Below the pieces are notes generated by a model. The model saw nothing but the letters and a program-made list of their open reading frames with translations. It was not told where the DNA came from and did not search any database. A DNA stretch of 64,000 nt, from contig NZ_CP093280.1 of the NCBI RefSeq assembly GCF_026651855.1, positions 3,512,001-3,576,000 of the forward strand, given 5' to 3'. Positions 34,227-42,782 of this stretch are shown piece by piece; position 1 is the first letter of the stretch; the number at the start of each line of letters is the position of its first letter. A program made the translations under genes and the position numbers. The stretch is from Pseudomonas silvicola (GTDB taxonomy: Bacteria; Pseudomonadota; Gammaproteobacteria; Pseudomonadales; Pseudomonadaceae).

Positions 34227-35576
34227 ATGAAATCGATGCGTGATCAGTTATATGGAATTAAACGCAAGATCAAGAGGGATTCTAAGGTCACGCTCGCTTT
34301 GCCGAGCGAGTTTACTTTTAATCGGAGCGAAGTTAAACACTTCGATCATGTACTTTCTTTTTTTGACTGGTCCTTAAGAAATATTCCTGTTGAAATTGAT
34401 TTTCGGTTGTGCAGCAGTGCCAATTACCAAGCCCTTTCCTTGTTGATTCTCTATTGCTGGAGGCTGAAACAGCAAGGTTGCACTGTATCATTTCTGCTAG
34501 ATAATGATGCTGCTCCTAATGGAAGTAGGGTCTGGAGAATGTTAGGTGCTCAAGGATTATTCGCAGTCTGCACCGACCCGAAAGTAAATTTTAATTCTAA
34601 TGAGCACAAGCCTCTTTTTGCCATCAGAAATGCTGATGACTTTAAAGCGGCGCTTCAATCCCTGGATGATTTCACTTTGAATTTTGGGGTTGAGTATCAG
34701 AAAACGTTAAGGTATGTAATATCTGAGCTGTTATACAACGTTCACGAGCACGGAGTATCAGATTTTCATTGGCGAGGAAAAAGGTATCCAACTCCGTCAC
34801 TGTTACAGTTTACATGGTATGAAAGAGCTAATGAACTCCATTTCATTGTAGGTGATATAGGGGTCGGTGTAAAAAACCATATTAGCAAGGCCTATCCGGG
34901 TATTTCTACTGATGAAGAGGCGATACGCCTGGCTATTCAGCCTGAAATATCTGGAACGTTCACCACCCAAGATCCGTATGCGGCAAGAAATAATGCAGGC
35001 ATGGGGTTATTTATATCTTCAAACATACTTAAAAAGTTGCGCGGAGATATGCACATCATATCAGGGAATGGTGCGGTTCATATTTCACCAACAGATACGA
35101 CTGCCAAGACCTTAGATGCAGCATGGCCAGGGACATTTGTGCTAGTTACAATACGGTTAGACAGAGGAACAGAGTTTGCATTAGATGCAATGATGAGCGA
35201 ATTTCGCGATCATGCTAAAGCTGAAATTGCTGCAAGAACTAATGCTGCAGCTACGCAGCAGCTATATGTAGGTATGTATAATTACTTTGGAAAAAATGCG
35301 GACCTGAAGTCGGAAGCCATCAGATATCGAGATAAATATATCATTCCGGCGCTTTCCGAAGGGAAATCGCTTTTACTTGATTTCGTGGATGTGGATGCAT
35401 CAACCCATAGCTTTCTGAATGCACTTTTGGCTACGCCAATAAGGCGCCTGGGCTTAATTGCGTATAAAAAAATTAGGATTGTCAACGCAACAAAAGAAAT
35501 AAGGGAGACGATTGACTACATTCTTGACGACAATACTAATGAGAATGCATCAGCGGCGCCAGAGCAGGAGGAATGA
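34227..35576 (+). CDS. GHKL-ATPase with flanking STAS-like domains (DUF4325 type)
   Basis: A 449-residue cytoplasmic protein. Residues about 20-115 look STAS-like. A GHKL ATPase core follows: N-box ISELLYNVHEH (E167, N171), G1 box GDIGVGV (D210, G212, G214) and G2 box NNAGMGLFIS (256-264). Residues 370-432 (KYIIPALSEGKSLLLDFVDVDASTHSFLNALL) resemble the STAS-like DUF4325 domain. No histidine-phosphotransfer or membrane part is seen, so it is more like an anti-sigma or SpoIIAB-type switch than a sensor kinase. Codon use is much more AT-rich than its neighbours, a sign of transfer. It converges on the YkuD-PRTase gene. Function unknown. Confidence 0.75.
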   Translation: MKSMRDQLYGIKRKIKRDSKVTLALPSEFTFNRSEVKHFDHVLSFFDWSLRNIPVEIDFRLCSSANYQALSLLILYCWRLKQQGCTVSFLLDNDAAPNGSRVWRMLGAQGLFAVCTDPKVNFNSNEHKPLFAIRNADDFKAALQSLDDFTLNFGVEYQKTLRYVISELLYNVHEHGVSDFHWRGKRYPTPSLLQFTWYERANELHFIVGDIGVGVKNHISKAYPGISTDEEAIRLAIQPEISGTFTTQDPYAARNNAGMGLFISSNILKKLRGDMHIISGNGAVHISPTDTTAKTLDAAWPGTFVLVTIRLDRGTEFALDAMMSEFRDHAKAEIAARTNAAATQQLYVGMYNYFGKNADLKSEAIRYRDKYIIPALSEGKSLLLDFVDVDASTHSFLNALLATPIRRLGLIAYKKIRIVNATKEIRETIDYILDDNTNENASAAPEQEE

Positions 35577-35897
35577 ACTCGTTTTCTGAAGCATAAATAT
35601 CACTTAAATATAGCGTCTGTCGGCCCTGATTAAAACTGACCAGAGGGCTGGGTACGCCTTGACCGGCAGAAATCGCCCCATAGCTGCCCTTCAAAAGGGC
35701 AGCTAACGGCCATTAGCTGTCAGGGCAACCGGGCAGTTTCTGAGTGGAGGTGCTTATCTGCTGCCTAATTCAATTGCCTGGCGCAAATTACTGGGACCTG
35801 TCAAGACAAACCGCCTTAGTCGCAATCCAAGCGGAATTACCTCGTGTTCGATATATATTTAAGCAGCAACGTTTGAATCTCCACTATTAGATATGGG
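35577..35897. other. Gap between convergent island genes
   Basis: Contains a perfect stem AGCTGCCCTT (35682-35691), loop CAA, AAGGGCAGCT (35695-35704), which could end both transcripts or be part of a dispersed repeat. No gene. Confidence 0.45.
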
Positions 35898-37409
35898 CTA
35901 TTTTCGTTTGATGTGAAAAATAGCTTCGAGCGGCACACCAAGCTGGGTAAAAGAAGGAGGTAAGCATCGATCTGCGTATTTATATAGTGTTACGACACTT
36001 GCTACAGTAAATCCATTCACCCTTAAAGTCTCAATCGCATTTGCACAACTATCTCCATGCGAAATAAGATCCTCAATAACTATTACAGGGAATCGTCGAT
36101 CAAGGGTTCCCTCGATCCATGAATTTACTGCATGATCGTTGGGAGTGACGCGAATCATCGCCCCTCGCGCTTCGTCAACTGTAGCTATAATTGCACCGAG
36201 TAAAAAAGATGGCCCCAGGCCACGCGCTGCCAACTGCATAGGGAATTTTGTTGGCAGGTGACTTGTAACGATTGCAGTAAGAGGACGTAATAGCTCCGAG
36301 TTAGACAGTGGGCGAGCGATATCTAGAGTGTATGCACGCTTATCAGAGTTAGGGTAGCGCTTGGCGTAGGCCAGCGCCAATCCAGCGCGCCCCACGGACA
36401 TTTCGTAGTCACCCAACCGTCGACTCGAATGCAGCTCATAAATATTCATAGCCCTTGAGTTCCGAACCAAATGAGCACCACCGTCCGTCAAAAGTGGGCG
36501 AGCAGTCGCTGAAATCAACCGCGAGGTTCGTGAGATCCCCTCATCTCCATCTCCATCTCCATCTCCATCTCCATCTCCATCGTCTCCGTCTCCGTCACCG
36601 GTATCATCGGTATCGTCGGTATCGTCGGTATCGTCGGTATCGTCGGTATCGTCGGTATCATCGGTATCATCGGCAGGACCGTGATGCCCAGGAAATGGAT
36701 CGTCATCAGGTGAATCCGGTGGTACCGTCGGCCCAGGACTCGGTGGTGGCACAGGGTTAGGCGGCTGTGTAGGTTGCTGCGGCGGTAAAGTGACACGCCA
36801 GGGTGGTGGAGTAGTTGCTGCGTCTTTAAATCCTGCGGGCGGGTCCCCTTCGTCATACTCAGCCATAAGCGAACCAGGAGAGCCTATAGAGGCACTCACT
36901 GACGTAACAGTGCACACAGGATCAGGACCGCCATCGACAGCGGAAATAATGGAATTTACAAGGCCCTGCATATCATCATCGCCAACACGAACGCATCCTT
37001 GAGTTGGCATCAAATCTCCATTTGACATTCGATGCCCAGAATGAAAATAGAGTGCTTCGCGTTGGTTGTTCTTAGCGGTCAGCGCATCTCCAGCGACTCC
37101 GTCAAGTACGAGAGACCCGTAAGGCCCGAACACCTCTGCCGGTCGCGAAGTTGGCCCACCGTTTTGCAATAGAGTTGTAATTCGATAGTCACCCAGAGGA
37201 GTATTTCCAAATCGCTGAAGTGAGTCGCGCGTTGTGTTGGGGTTGTTTACGATGTTTCCATTACTGTCATGCCAAGTGCTGGCCGCACGCCCAATCACCT
37301 CAAATGGTCCATAAAGGACTTGACCCGTATCTTCATCAATCAATCTGGCCACCCCTGAATAGAGGCGATTTGCAGGTAACTCGACGAGTACTCGGAGACG
37401 GCGTGGCAT
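35898..37409 (-). CDS. YkuD-like L,D-transpeptidase domain fused to an orotate-phosphoribosyltransferase-like domain
   Basis: A 503-residue protein starting at ATG 37409 (AAAGGGG just upstream). Residues 60-155 fit a YkuD fold: TPLGDYRI, FHSGH (H123, H126), and TQGCVRV with catalytic-type C139. Residues 200-240 are proline-rich. Residues 247-290 are a pure acidic linker of TDD and GD repeats. Residues 315-500 fit a type I phosphoribosyltransferase close to PyrE: MIRVTPNDHAVNSWIEG and a perfect PRPP loop VIVIEDLISHGDS (442-454). There is no signal peptide, although YkuD enzymes normally act on cell-wall peptides outside the membrane, while PRPP is cytoplasmic. I know of no described protein with this order. 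Function unknown. Confidence 0.75.
   Translation of the reverse strand: MPRRLRVLVELPANRLYSGVARLIDEDTGQVLYGPFEVIGRAASTWHDSNGNIVNNPNTTRDSLQRFGNTPLGDYRITTLLQNGGPTSRPAEVFGPYGSLVLDGVAGDALTAKNNQREALYFHSGHRMSNGDLMPTQGCVRVGDDDMQGLVNSIISAVDGGPDPVCTVTSVSASIGSPGSLMAEYDEGDPPAGFKDAATTPPPWRVTLPPQQPTQPPNPVPPPSPGPTVPPDSPDDDPFPGHHGPADDTDDTDDTDDTDDTDDTDDTDDTGDGDGDDGDGDGDGDGDGDEGISRTSRLISATARPLLTDGGAHLVRNSRAMNIYELHSSRRLGDYEMSVGRAGLALAYAKRYPNSDKRAYTLDIARPLSNSELLRPLTAIVTSHLPTKFPMQLAARGLGPSFLLGAIIATVDEARGAMIRVTPNDHAVNSWIEGTLDRRFPVIVIEDLISHGDSCANAIETLRVNGFTVASVVTLYKYADRCLPPSFTQLGVPLEAIFHIKRK
36540..36597. repeat. Six-base tandem repeat encoding (Gly-Asp)n
   Basis: CATCTC units in tandem, with some CGTCTC variants, encode the GD run of the acidic linker on the minus strand. 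Unit length is a multiple of three, so copy-number changes keep the frame. Confidence 0.85.
36599..36674. repeat. Nine-base tandem repeat encoding (Asp-Asp-Thr)n
   Basis: About eight units of GGTATCGTC or GGTATCATC encode the TDD repeats of the linker. Like the six-base array next to it, it can change length without breaking the frame. Confidence 0.85.
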
Positions 37410-38389
37410 AGATGCCCCTTTCATTTTTAGAAGTCTAGTGATCCGATACAATGCGCCTGGGAAATGCGTAATGATGCTATCGGTATAACGCTAGTACAGA
37501 TTAGCGAATGCAACCAGGCTAGAATGAATTAGAACTACCGATCCTGAGCGATCCTCAATACTCCGATGCTCCTGCCAAAAATGAATGTCCACCGTTGGTA
37601 GGTTCAGGCCATCCGCGAATGGCTGCAATTGGCCGATAGCGGTCCTCCGCCGATGGACTGCTTTCGACAGCGGTCTTTCGGTCACCAAAACCATAGGCCA
37701 TGTAATTTCTTCAGCGGTCAGAAATTGTAATTGCATTCGGCAATCACACGGCTGGGAGCGCCGTCGACGGCGCAGAGGGCAGATTTTGCAGCTGCGGAAG
37801 CGCAAAGTGGTACAAAATTGGTAAGTATGGGAAAGGCTGATTGGTTTTTTATTTTTAAATCAACAGTTTGTAGAGTTATTGGTCCCATCCATCATGGGGG
37901 CAACAGAAAATCTCCTAACGATCGGATCTGCTGGCGTTGCTAGGTTCTCTGCTGGTTTGGTCGACATTCACACACATCTCATTTGCTTCGGTTTACCACT
38001 GTTTAGGCTCAGTTCTGAAGCGGCGTTGCTAAAAGTCAGCAACCCCGCCAGTCGTGTAGCAAAATCAGGGCATCTATCATCGTTCCCACGGGCAAGGAAA
38101 GCTCTGCAGCGTACACCGCACAGATCCGCGTCATGCAAAAGGGCGGCACAGTTTATCAGGAAAGCCAGGCGTTCGATCGCGAGACGACGGCCTGGCCATG
38201 AATGAAAGGGCCTCTATGCTGGAATCATCGCGCCAGGCAACATCGATGCATGCCAGGGTGCACTCAGGCGAGAGCGGATGGTCACCTCGACACCCTGCGA
38301 GGGCTACGCTTTTGCAGGGTGTTTTGATTTTTGAAACCATCACCGTACCGATGTGGCAATGGTCATTATCGAGCTATGTATCCCCTGGC
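37410..38389. other. Long stretch without a recognised gene
   Basis: Contains degenerate copies of the CGACAGCGGTC/GGCCGATAGCGGTC repeat (37625-37680) and a low-GC patch (37840-37890). A rho-independent terminator lies at 38290-38330, with no obvious gene to end. The open frames here lack protein-like composition. Confidence 0.4.
38290..38330 (+). terminator. Rho-independent terminator, orphan
   Basis: ACACCCTGC (38290-38298) pairs with GCAGGGTGT (38314-38322), followed by TTTGATTTTT. It would end plus-strand transcripts, but no plus-strand gene is recognised in the preceding 800 bases. Confidence 0.7.
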
Positions 38390-39445
38390 TCAGCCGGCCA
38401 GCGTCGCGCTGTCGATGACAAAACGATATTTGACGTCACCCTTGAGCATCCGCTCGTAGGCTTCATTGATCTCGTCCATCCGGATCATCTCGATGTCTGC
38501 GACGATTCCGTGCTTGGCACAGAAATCCAACATCTCTTGAGTTTCTGGAATTCCGCCTATCATCGAACCAGCCAGGGAGCGCCGTTTGAGAATGAAGTTG
38601 AAGACATTTGGAGAAGGATGAGACACGGAAGGGGCGCCCACCAGGGTCATAGTGCCGTCGCGCTTCAGCAGCTCCAAGAAGGCGTCCAGGTCGTGCGGCG
38701 CAGCGACTGTGTTGAGGATCAAGTCAAAGCTTTTGGTGTGTGTTGCCATTTCCTCGGCATTGCGCGATACCACCACCTCATCGGCACCCAGAGCCTTGGC
38801 TTCAGCGACTTTCGACTCTGACGTCGTAAAGGCTACAACATGAGCCCCCATCGCATGAGCGAGTTTGACGCCCATGTGACCAAGGCCGCCGATACCCACG
38901 ATGCCAACCTTTTTACCTGGCCCGGCATTCCAGTGACGAAGCGGTGAATAGGTGGTGATTCCAGCGCACAGCAGTGGCGCTACGCCAGCAAGTTGCTTTT
39001 CTGGGTGGGTGACTCGCAGCACGTAGCGTTCATGCACAACGATTTGCTGGGAGTAACCGCCGAGGGTGTGACCTGGCTCATCAGTGGTCGGAAAATTGTA
39101 AGTGCCGACCATCCCGTCGCAGTAGTTTTCGAGGCCGGCATTGCATTCCTCGCACTGTTTGCAGCTGTCGACCAAGCAACCTACCCCTACGAGTTGTCCG
39201 ACCGAAAACGTTGTTACGTGCTGACCAACAGCCGTCACTCGCCCAACTATCTCGTGGCCGGGCACACAGGGAAATACCGTACCCGCCCATTCTCCTCGAA
39301 CTTGATGCACGTCCGAGTGGCAGACGCCACAAAACGCGATGTCGATCTCGACATCGTGAGCGCCAGGCGCACGCCGAGTGATTTCCAAAGCGTTGAGTGG
39401 CTGGTCGCCGGCAGTGGCTCCGTAAGCTTTCACAAAACTCGTCAT
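38390..39445 (-). CDS. Zinc-dependent NADP alcohol dehydrogenase (YahK/cinnamyl-alcohol type)
   Basis: A 351-residue medium-chain dehydrogenase. The start is ATG 39445 with GGAG upstream; the longer frame adds 54 unrelated residues. The catalytic zinc motif is CGVCHSDVHQVRGEW and GHEIVGRVTAVG. The structural zinc cysteines are CKQCEECNAGLENYC. The cofactor fold is VGIVGIGGLGHMGVKLAHAMG. It probably reduces a range of aldehydes. Its role here is unknown; it could detoxify aldehydes made by the nearby oxidases. Confidence 0.9.
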   Translation of the reverse strand: MTSFVKAYGATAGDQPLNALEITRRAPGAHDVEIDIAFCGVCHSDVHQVRGEWAGTVFPCVPGHEIVGRVTAVGQHVTTFSVGQLVGVGCLVDSCKQCEECNAGLENYCDGMVGTYNFPTTDEPGHTLGGYSQQIVVHERYVLRVTHPEKQLAGVAPLLCAGITTYSPLRHWNAGPGKKVGIVGIGGLGHMGVKLAHAMGAHVVAFTTSESKVAEAKALGADEVVVSRNAEEMATHTKSFDLILNTVAAPHDLDAFLELLKRDGTMTLVGAPSVSHPSPNVFNFILKRRSLAGSMIGGIPETQEMLDFCAKHGIVADIEMIRMDEINEAYERMLKGDVKYRFVIDSATLAG

Positions 39446-39727
39446 TGAATCTCCAAAGTAGTAAATCACCCGCAACAGGCGTGTGCGACATGGTATGGAA
39501 AAATCAAAATGGTGATTACCCGGGGCAATCCGGATGAGGTGATGAAAGCTGCTCAGCAAATGGCGTGGAAAGTTTCTAACGCAAGGCGCTTGCGATACGA
39601 CAGGCACCGCCCAATACCGGTGCAGTATGCGTCGGGACTGGCGGCGAACCTTCGGAAGATGTGCGGCTCGTAGTCGAACAGGCAGCTAGCAGGAGGGTGA
39701 AGCAGGCGATACCTGCCTGGGCGAAAC

Positions 39728-40222
39728 TCACCGAGATGCCTCGTATTGTGCGTCAGAAACGGGCTCCATCCACTCGACATTCTTGCCGTCGACAGCTTCC
39801 TGAATCGCTATGTGAGTCATACCGGTGGTGGCCGTAGCGCCGTGCCAATGCTTGACCCCGGGAGGTGTCCAGATCACGTCCCCCGGTTTGATCAACGTTT
39901 TTTCGCCGCCCACTTGCTGTACCCAGCCAGTACCCGCAGTGACGATCAGCGTCTGTCCTTTCGGATGAGTGTGCCAGGCCGATCGGGCTCCTGGCTGGAA
40001 AGTCACGGCGCCCGCTGAGACGGTCGATGGCGCACGAGCGGCAAAGAGCGGATCAATTCGGGCATTCCCGACAAAGTTGGCGGGTGCACCCATGATTGAA
40101 GCTTGCTCGCCATTTCGGCTGATGGCCATGGCTTGCTCTTCGGGAATGTCAGCACTGTGGGCAGACATTATGGTGCACAGCATTATTGCAGCTAGAGAGG
40201 ACGTTTTGATGAGTGCGCTCAT
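39728..40222 (-). CDS. Exported cupin-domain protein
   Basis: A 164-residue protein with a signal peptide ([24 protein letters not shown]); start ATG 40222 with AGGAG eight bases upstream. The single cupin barrel shows metal-binding residues in [20 protein letters not shown] and [10 protein letters not shown]. It resembles small periplasmic cupins beside oxidoreductase and SDR genes. Its reaction is unknown. Confidence 0.8.
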   Translation of the reverse strand: MSALIKTSSLAAIMLCTIMSAHSADIPEEQAMAISRNGEQASIMGAPANFVGNARIDPLFAARAPSTVSAGAVTFQPGARSAWHTHPKGQTLIVTAGTGWVQQVGGEKTLIKPGDVIWTPPGVKHWHGATATTGMTHIAIQEAVDGKNVEWMEPVSDAQYEASR

Positions 40223-40632
40223 GGACAAGCTCCTGCTCAGTGGGCGGAGCTGACACGCTAAAGGAGGGGCGTCGCTGAGACTACCGGCCAAAAGAAACAT
40301 GATCCGATGAGCCCTGCTCATCAATGTCACGGCGCGCACGTGCTGATGCGTGCAGGTGCTTTAGAACGACCCTCTCAGCAATTGATGAATACCGCTCAGT
40401 AGAACATCCCAATTTTGCCCTGTATTCAGTGCCTTCCTCGTTGGTTAGCGTGGGCGGACTTAAACACTCCTGCATCAGCGCTCAATGATCTCCCAACCTG
40501 AAGAGGGATTGAAGATGAACACACGACTTCTTCCGGGCACGGCATTCGTCGCCTCGCTTATCTGCAGCGGCGCTGAGCTTCAGCGCTTCATGCGCCGAGA
40601 CGGTTGATGCGCAGGAACCAAAGGGGGCATCA
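40223..40632. other. Divergent intergenic region with a broken signal-peptide-like frame
   Basis: At 40515 an ATG gives MNTRLLPGTAFVASLICSG, like the start of an exported protein. It runs off after 30 codons; one base over, the frame continues ALSFSASCAETVDAQEPKGAS into the MFS start. This looks like a remnant of another gene. Otherwise it holds the promoters of the cupin and MFS genes. Confidence 0.4.
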
Positions 40633-41913
40633 ATGAAGTGGGAGCCAGCTGAACTGAAAGTGAGCGAGATCCAATTGGCGAAGGCTGAGCACTGTTCGCG
40701 GGATGCTCAGGGGTTAGAGTATGAGCCGGAACACGGTATTCGCATCCTGTTGATCCTGAGCGCCTTGCTGGCATTCGCATCAATTTCCACCGACCTGTAT
40801 CTGCCAGCGATGCCCATCATGGCGGCGTCGCTGCATGCGGACGATGGCGCGATGGCATTGACCGTGAGCGGTTATCTGGCAGGATTCAGTGCAGGACAGC
40901 TGTTCTGGGGGCCATTGAGTGACCGATTTGGCCGCCGGCTGCCTGTAGCGCTCGGGTGTCTGTTGTTCATTGTGGGCTCAGCCGGCTGTGCACTGGCCGC
41001 TGACGGAGCAGCGTTGATTGGCTGGCGCGTAGTGCAAGCGTTGGGCGCGTGCGCCAACGTTGTTCTTGCCAGGGCAATGGTGCGCGATCTTTATCAAGGT
41101 CGCCGTGCCGGGCAAAAGATGTCGACGTTGATGACCATCATGGCCGTCGCGCCACTGGCGGGCCCTACGGTAGGTGGACAGATTTTACATCTGTTCTCAT
41201 GGCAAGCGATCTTCTGGACATTAGTCGTGGTGGGCCTGGCTACGCTTGCCAGTCTGCTGCTGTTGCCCGAAACCCTGCCGCCCGAACGGCGAAGCCCGAC
41301 GTCGCTGCAAACGATCGTGCAGCGTTATGGCCTCCTGCTGCGCATACCCAGGTTCATGGCCTACATCGCCACAGGCGGATTCTTCTACGCAGGCACCTTT
41401 GCCTACATCGCAGGATCACCCTTCGCTTATATCGCCTATCACCACGTGAATCCACAGTGGTATGGCACGCTTTTTGGTGCCGGCATCGTCGGCCTGATGG
41501 TGACGAACCAGCTCAACGCGCGACTACTTAATCGCCATGAGACCGACTCGCTTTTGCTGGTGGGAGGCTTCATTTCAGCCATTGCTGGGGGCGTCATCGC
41601 ATTCAATACATGGGCGGGCTGGGGCGGGCTACCGCTGCTGATCTGTGGCTGTTTTGTATTCGTTACTGCCACAGGCTTTGTCCTGGCAAACACCATTACG
41701 GGGGCCTTGGGATGCCTTCCCCAGTTCTCGGGCACGGCATCGGCGCTCGCCGGTGCACTGCAGTACGGCGCGGGCATTTTGGGCTCGGCCCTCGTCGCCA
41801 GATTCGCAGATGGCACTCCATGGCCCATGGGCTTGGTGGTGGGTATCTGTGGGCTTGGCTGCCTGTTCAGTGCGGCCTGTGTGCTGGCCACTCATAAATC
41901 TGATCACCTTTAA
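40633..41913 (+). CDS. Bcr/CflA-family MFS efflux transporter
   Basis: A 426-residue membrane protein, twelve segments. Bcr/CflA marks are STDLYLPAMPIMAASL in segment 1, GQLFWGPLSDRFGRRLPV, and ARAMVRDLYQGRRAGQKMS around segments 4-5. ATG 40633 has AAGGGGG six bases upstream. The first 35 residues are unusual for the family and may come from the broken gene just upstream. Likely exports a drug or metabolite. Followed at 18 bases by an SDR. Confidence 0.85.
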   Translation: MKWEPAELKVSEIQLAKAEHCSRDAQGLEYEPEHGIRILLILSALLAFASISTDLYLPAMPIMAASLHADDGAMALTVSGYLAGFSAGQLFWGPLSDRFGRRLPVALGCLLFIVGSAGCALAADGAALIGWRVVQALGACANVVLARAMVRDLYQGRRAGQKMSTLMTIMAVAPLAGPTVGGQILHLFSWQAIFWTLVVVGLATLASLLLLPETLPPERRSPTSLQTIVQRYGLLLRIPRFMAYIATGGFFYAGTFAYIAGSPFAYIAYHHVNPQWYGTLFGAGIVGLMVTNQLNARLLNRHETDSLLLVGGFISAIAGGVIAFNTWAGWGGLPLLICGCFVFVTATGFVLANTITGALGCLPQFSGTASALAGALQYGAGILGSALVARFADGTPWPMGLVVGICGLGCLFSAACVLATHKSDHL

Positions 41914-41931
41914 CAAATCGAGGAATTTTCA

Positions 41932-42696
41932 ATGAGCTTTTCGTTTGAGAACAAAGTCGCACTGATTACTGGCGCTGCTTCGGGTATTGGTTTGGCTACC
42001 GCCAAAGCATTCGCCCAGGCTGGAGCGTCGGTCGCGCTTGCAGACGTCAATGGCGACGCCGCACGAGTACAGGCTGAGGCATTGGTCGCTGCCGGCCACA
42101 AGGCGATCGGCCTTCGCTGTGATGTTGCCGACATCGACCAGGTCGAGGCCATGGTCAAGGAGACCATCGCCACATTCGGGCAACTCGACGCTGCATTCAA
42201 CAATGCAGGTATCCAGAACATCCTGGCTGAAATTGCCGACGCGACCGTCGACGACTATGACCGCGTGATGTCCATCAACCTTCGTGGCGTCTGGGCCTGC
42301 ATGAAGTTCGAGCTGGAACACATGCGCCGTCAAGGTAGCGGCACCATCGTGAACTGTTCTTCGCTGGGAGGCCTTGTGGGAGGCGCAGAGCGCGCCAATT
42401 ATCACGCTGCCAAGCATGGTGTGATCGGCTTGACCAAAAGCGCCGCGCTCGAATATGCCGCCCGTAACATCCGTGTGAATGCCGTGTGCCCGGGGCTGAT
42501 CTGGACGCCCATGGTCGATCAAATGGTTGCATCGGGGCAGGGTGAGGCTCTCGAAGGCATGACCAAAGCCGTGCCGATGGGCCGACATGGACAGCCCGAG
42601 GAAATCGCTGACGCCGTCCTCTGGTTGAGCAGCAAGTACTCCAGCTACGTGACTGGGCAATCCATTTCGGTGGACGGCGGTTTCGTCATGCGTTGA
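41932..42696 (+). CDS. Short-chain dehydrogenase/reductase, glucose-dehydrogenase-like
   Basis: A 254-residue classical SDR. TGAASGIG cofactor motif, FNNAG, catalytic serine in NCSSLGG, and YHAAKHG (Y-x3-K). The LADVNGD aspartate points to NAD. The end VTGQSISVDGGFVMR is standard. Between an MFS carrier and a PQQ dehydrogenase in one plus-strand run. Substrate unknown. Confidence 0.88.
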   Translation: MSFSFENKVALITGAASGIGLATAKAFAQAGASVALADVNGDAARVQAEALVAAGHKAIGLRCDVADIDQVEAMVKETIATFGQLDAAFNNAGIQNILAEIADATVDDYDRVMSINLRGVWACMKFELEHMRRQGSGTIVNCSSLGGLVGGAERANYHAAKHGVIGLTKSAALEYAARNIRVNAVCPGLIWTPMVDQMVASGQGEALEGMTKAVPMGRHGQPEEIADAVLWLSSKYSSYVTGQSISVDGGFVMR

Positions 42697-42782
42697 CCCG
42701 TCTGGGGCGCTGCGATTTCTCCGTTCACGCCTGGGCAGGCCCAAGAGTGCAATGCTCAAACTCAGTATCAAGGAAGTCATTT

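Noticed and set aside
36540-36674. CRISPR-like array
   Set aside because: The repeats are 6 and 9 bases with no spacers, lie inside a gene and encode a protein linker.
36455-36760. Plus-strand frame rich in His-Leu and Arg-Tyr repeats
   Set aside because: It is the antisense of the acidic linker repeats; the minus-strand gene has domains on both sides.
37491-37805. 104-codon minus-strand frame upstream of the YkuD-PRTase gene
   Set aside because: Covers degenerate repeats; Arg/Cys-rich start and no ribosome site.
38198-38821. 207-codon plus-strand frame at the end of the alcohol dehydrogenase gene
   Set aside because: Most of it is antisense to the dehydrogenase and it runs through a rho-independent terminator.
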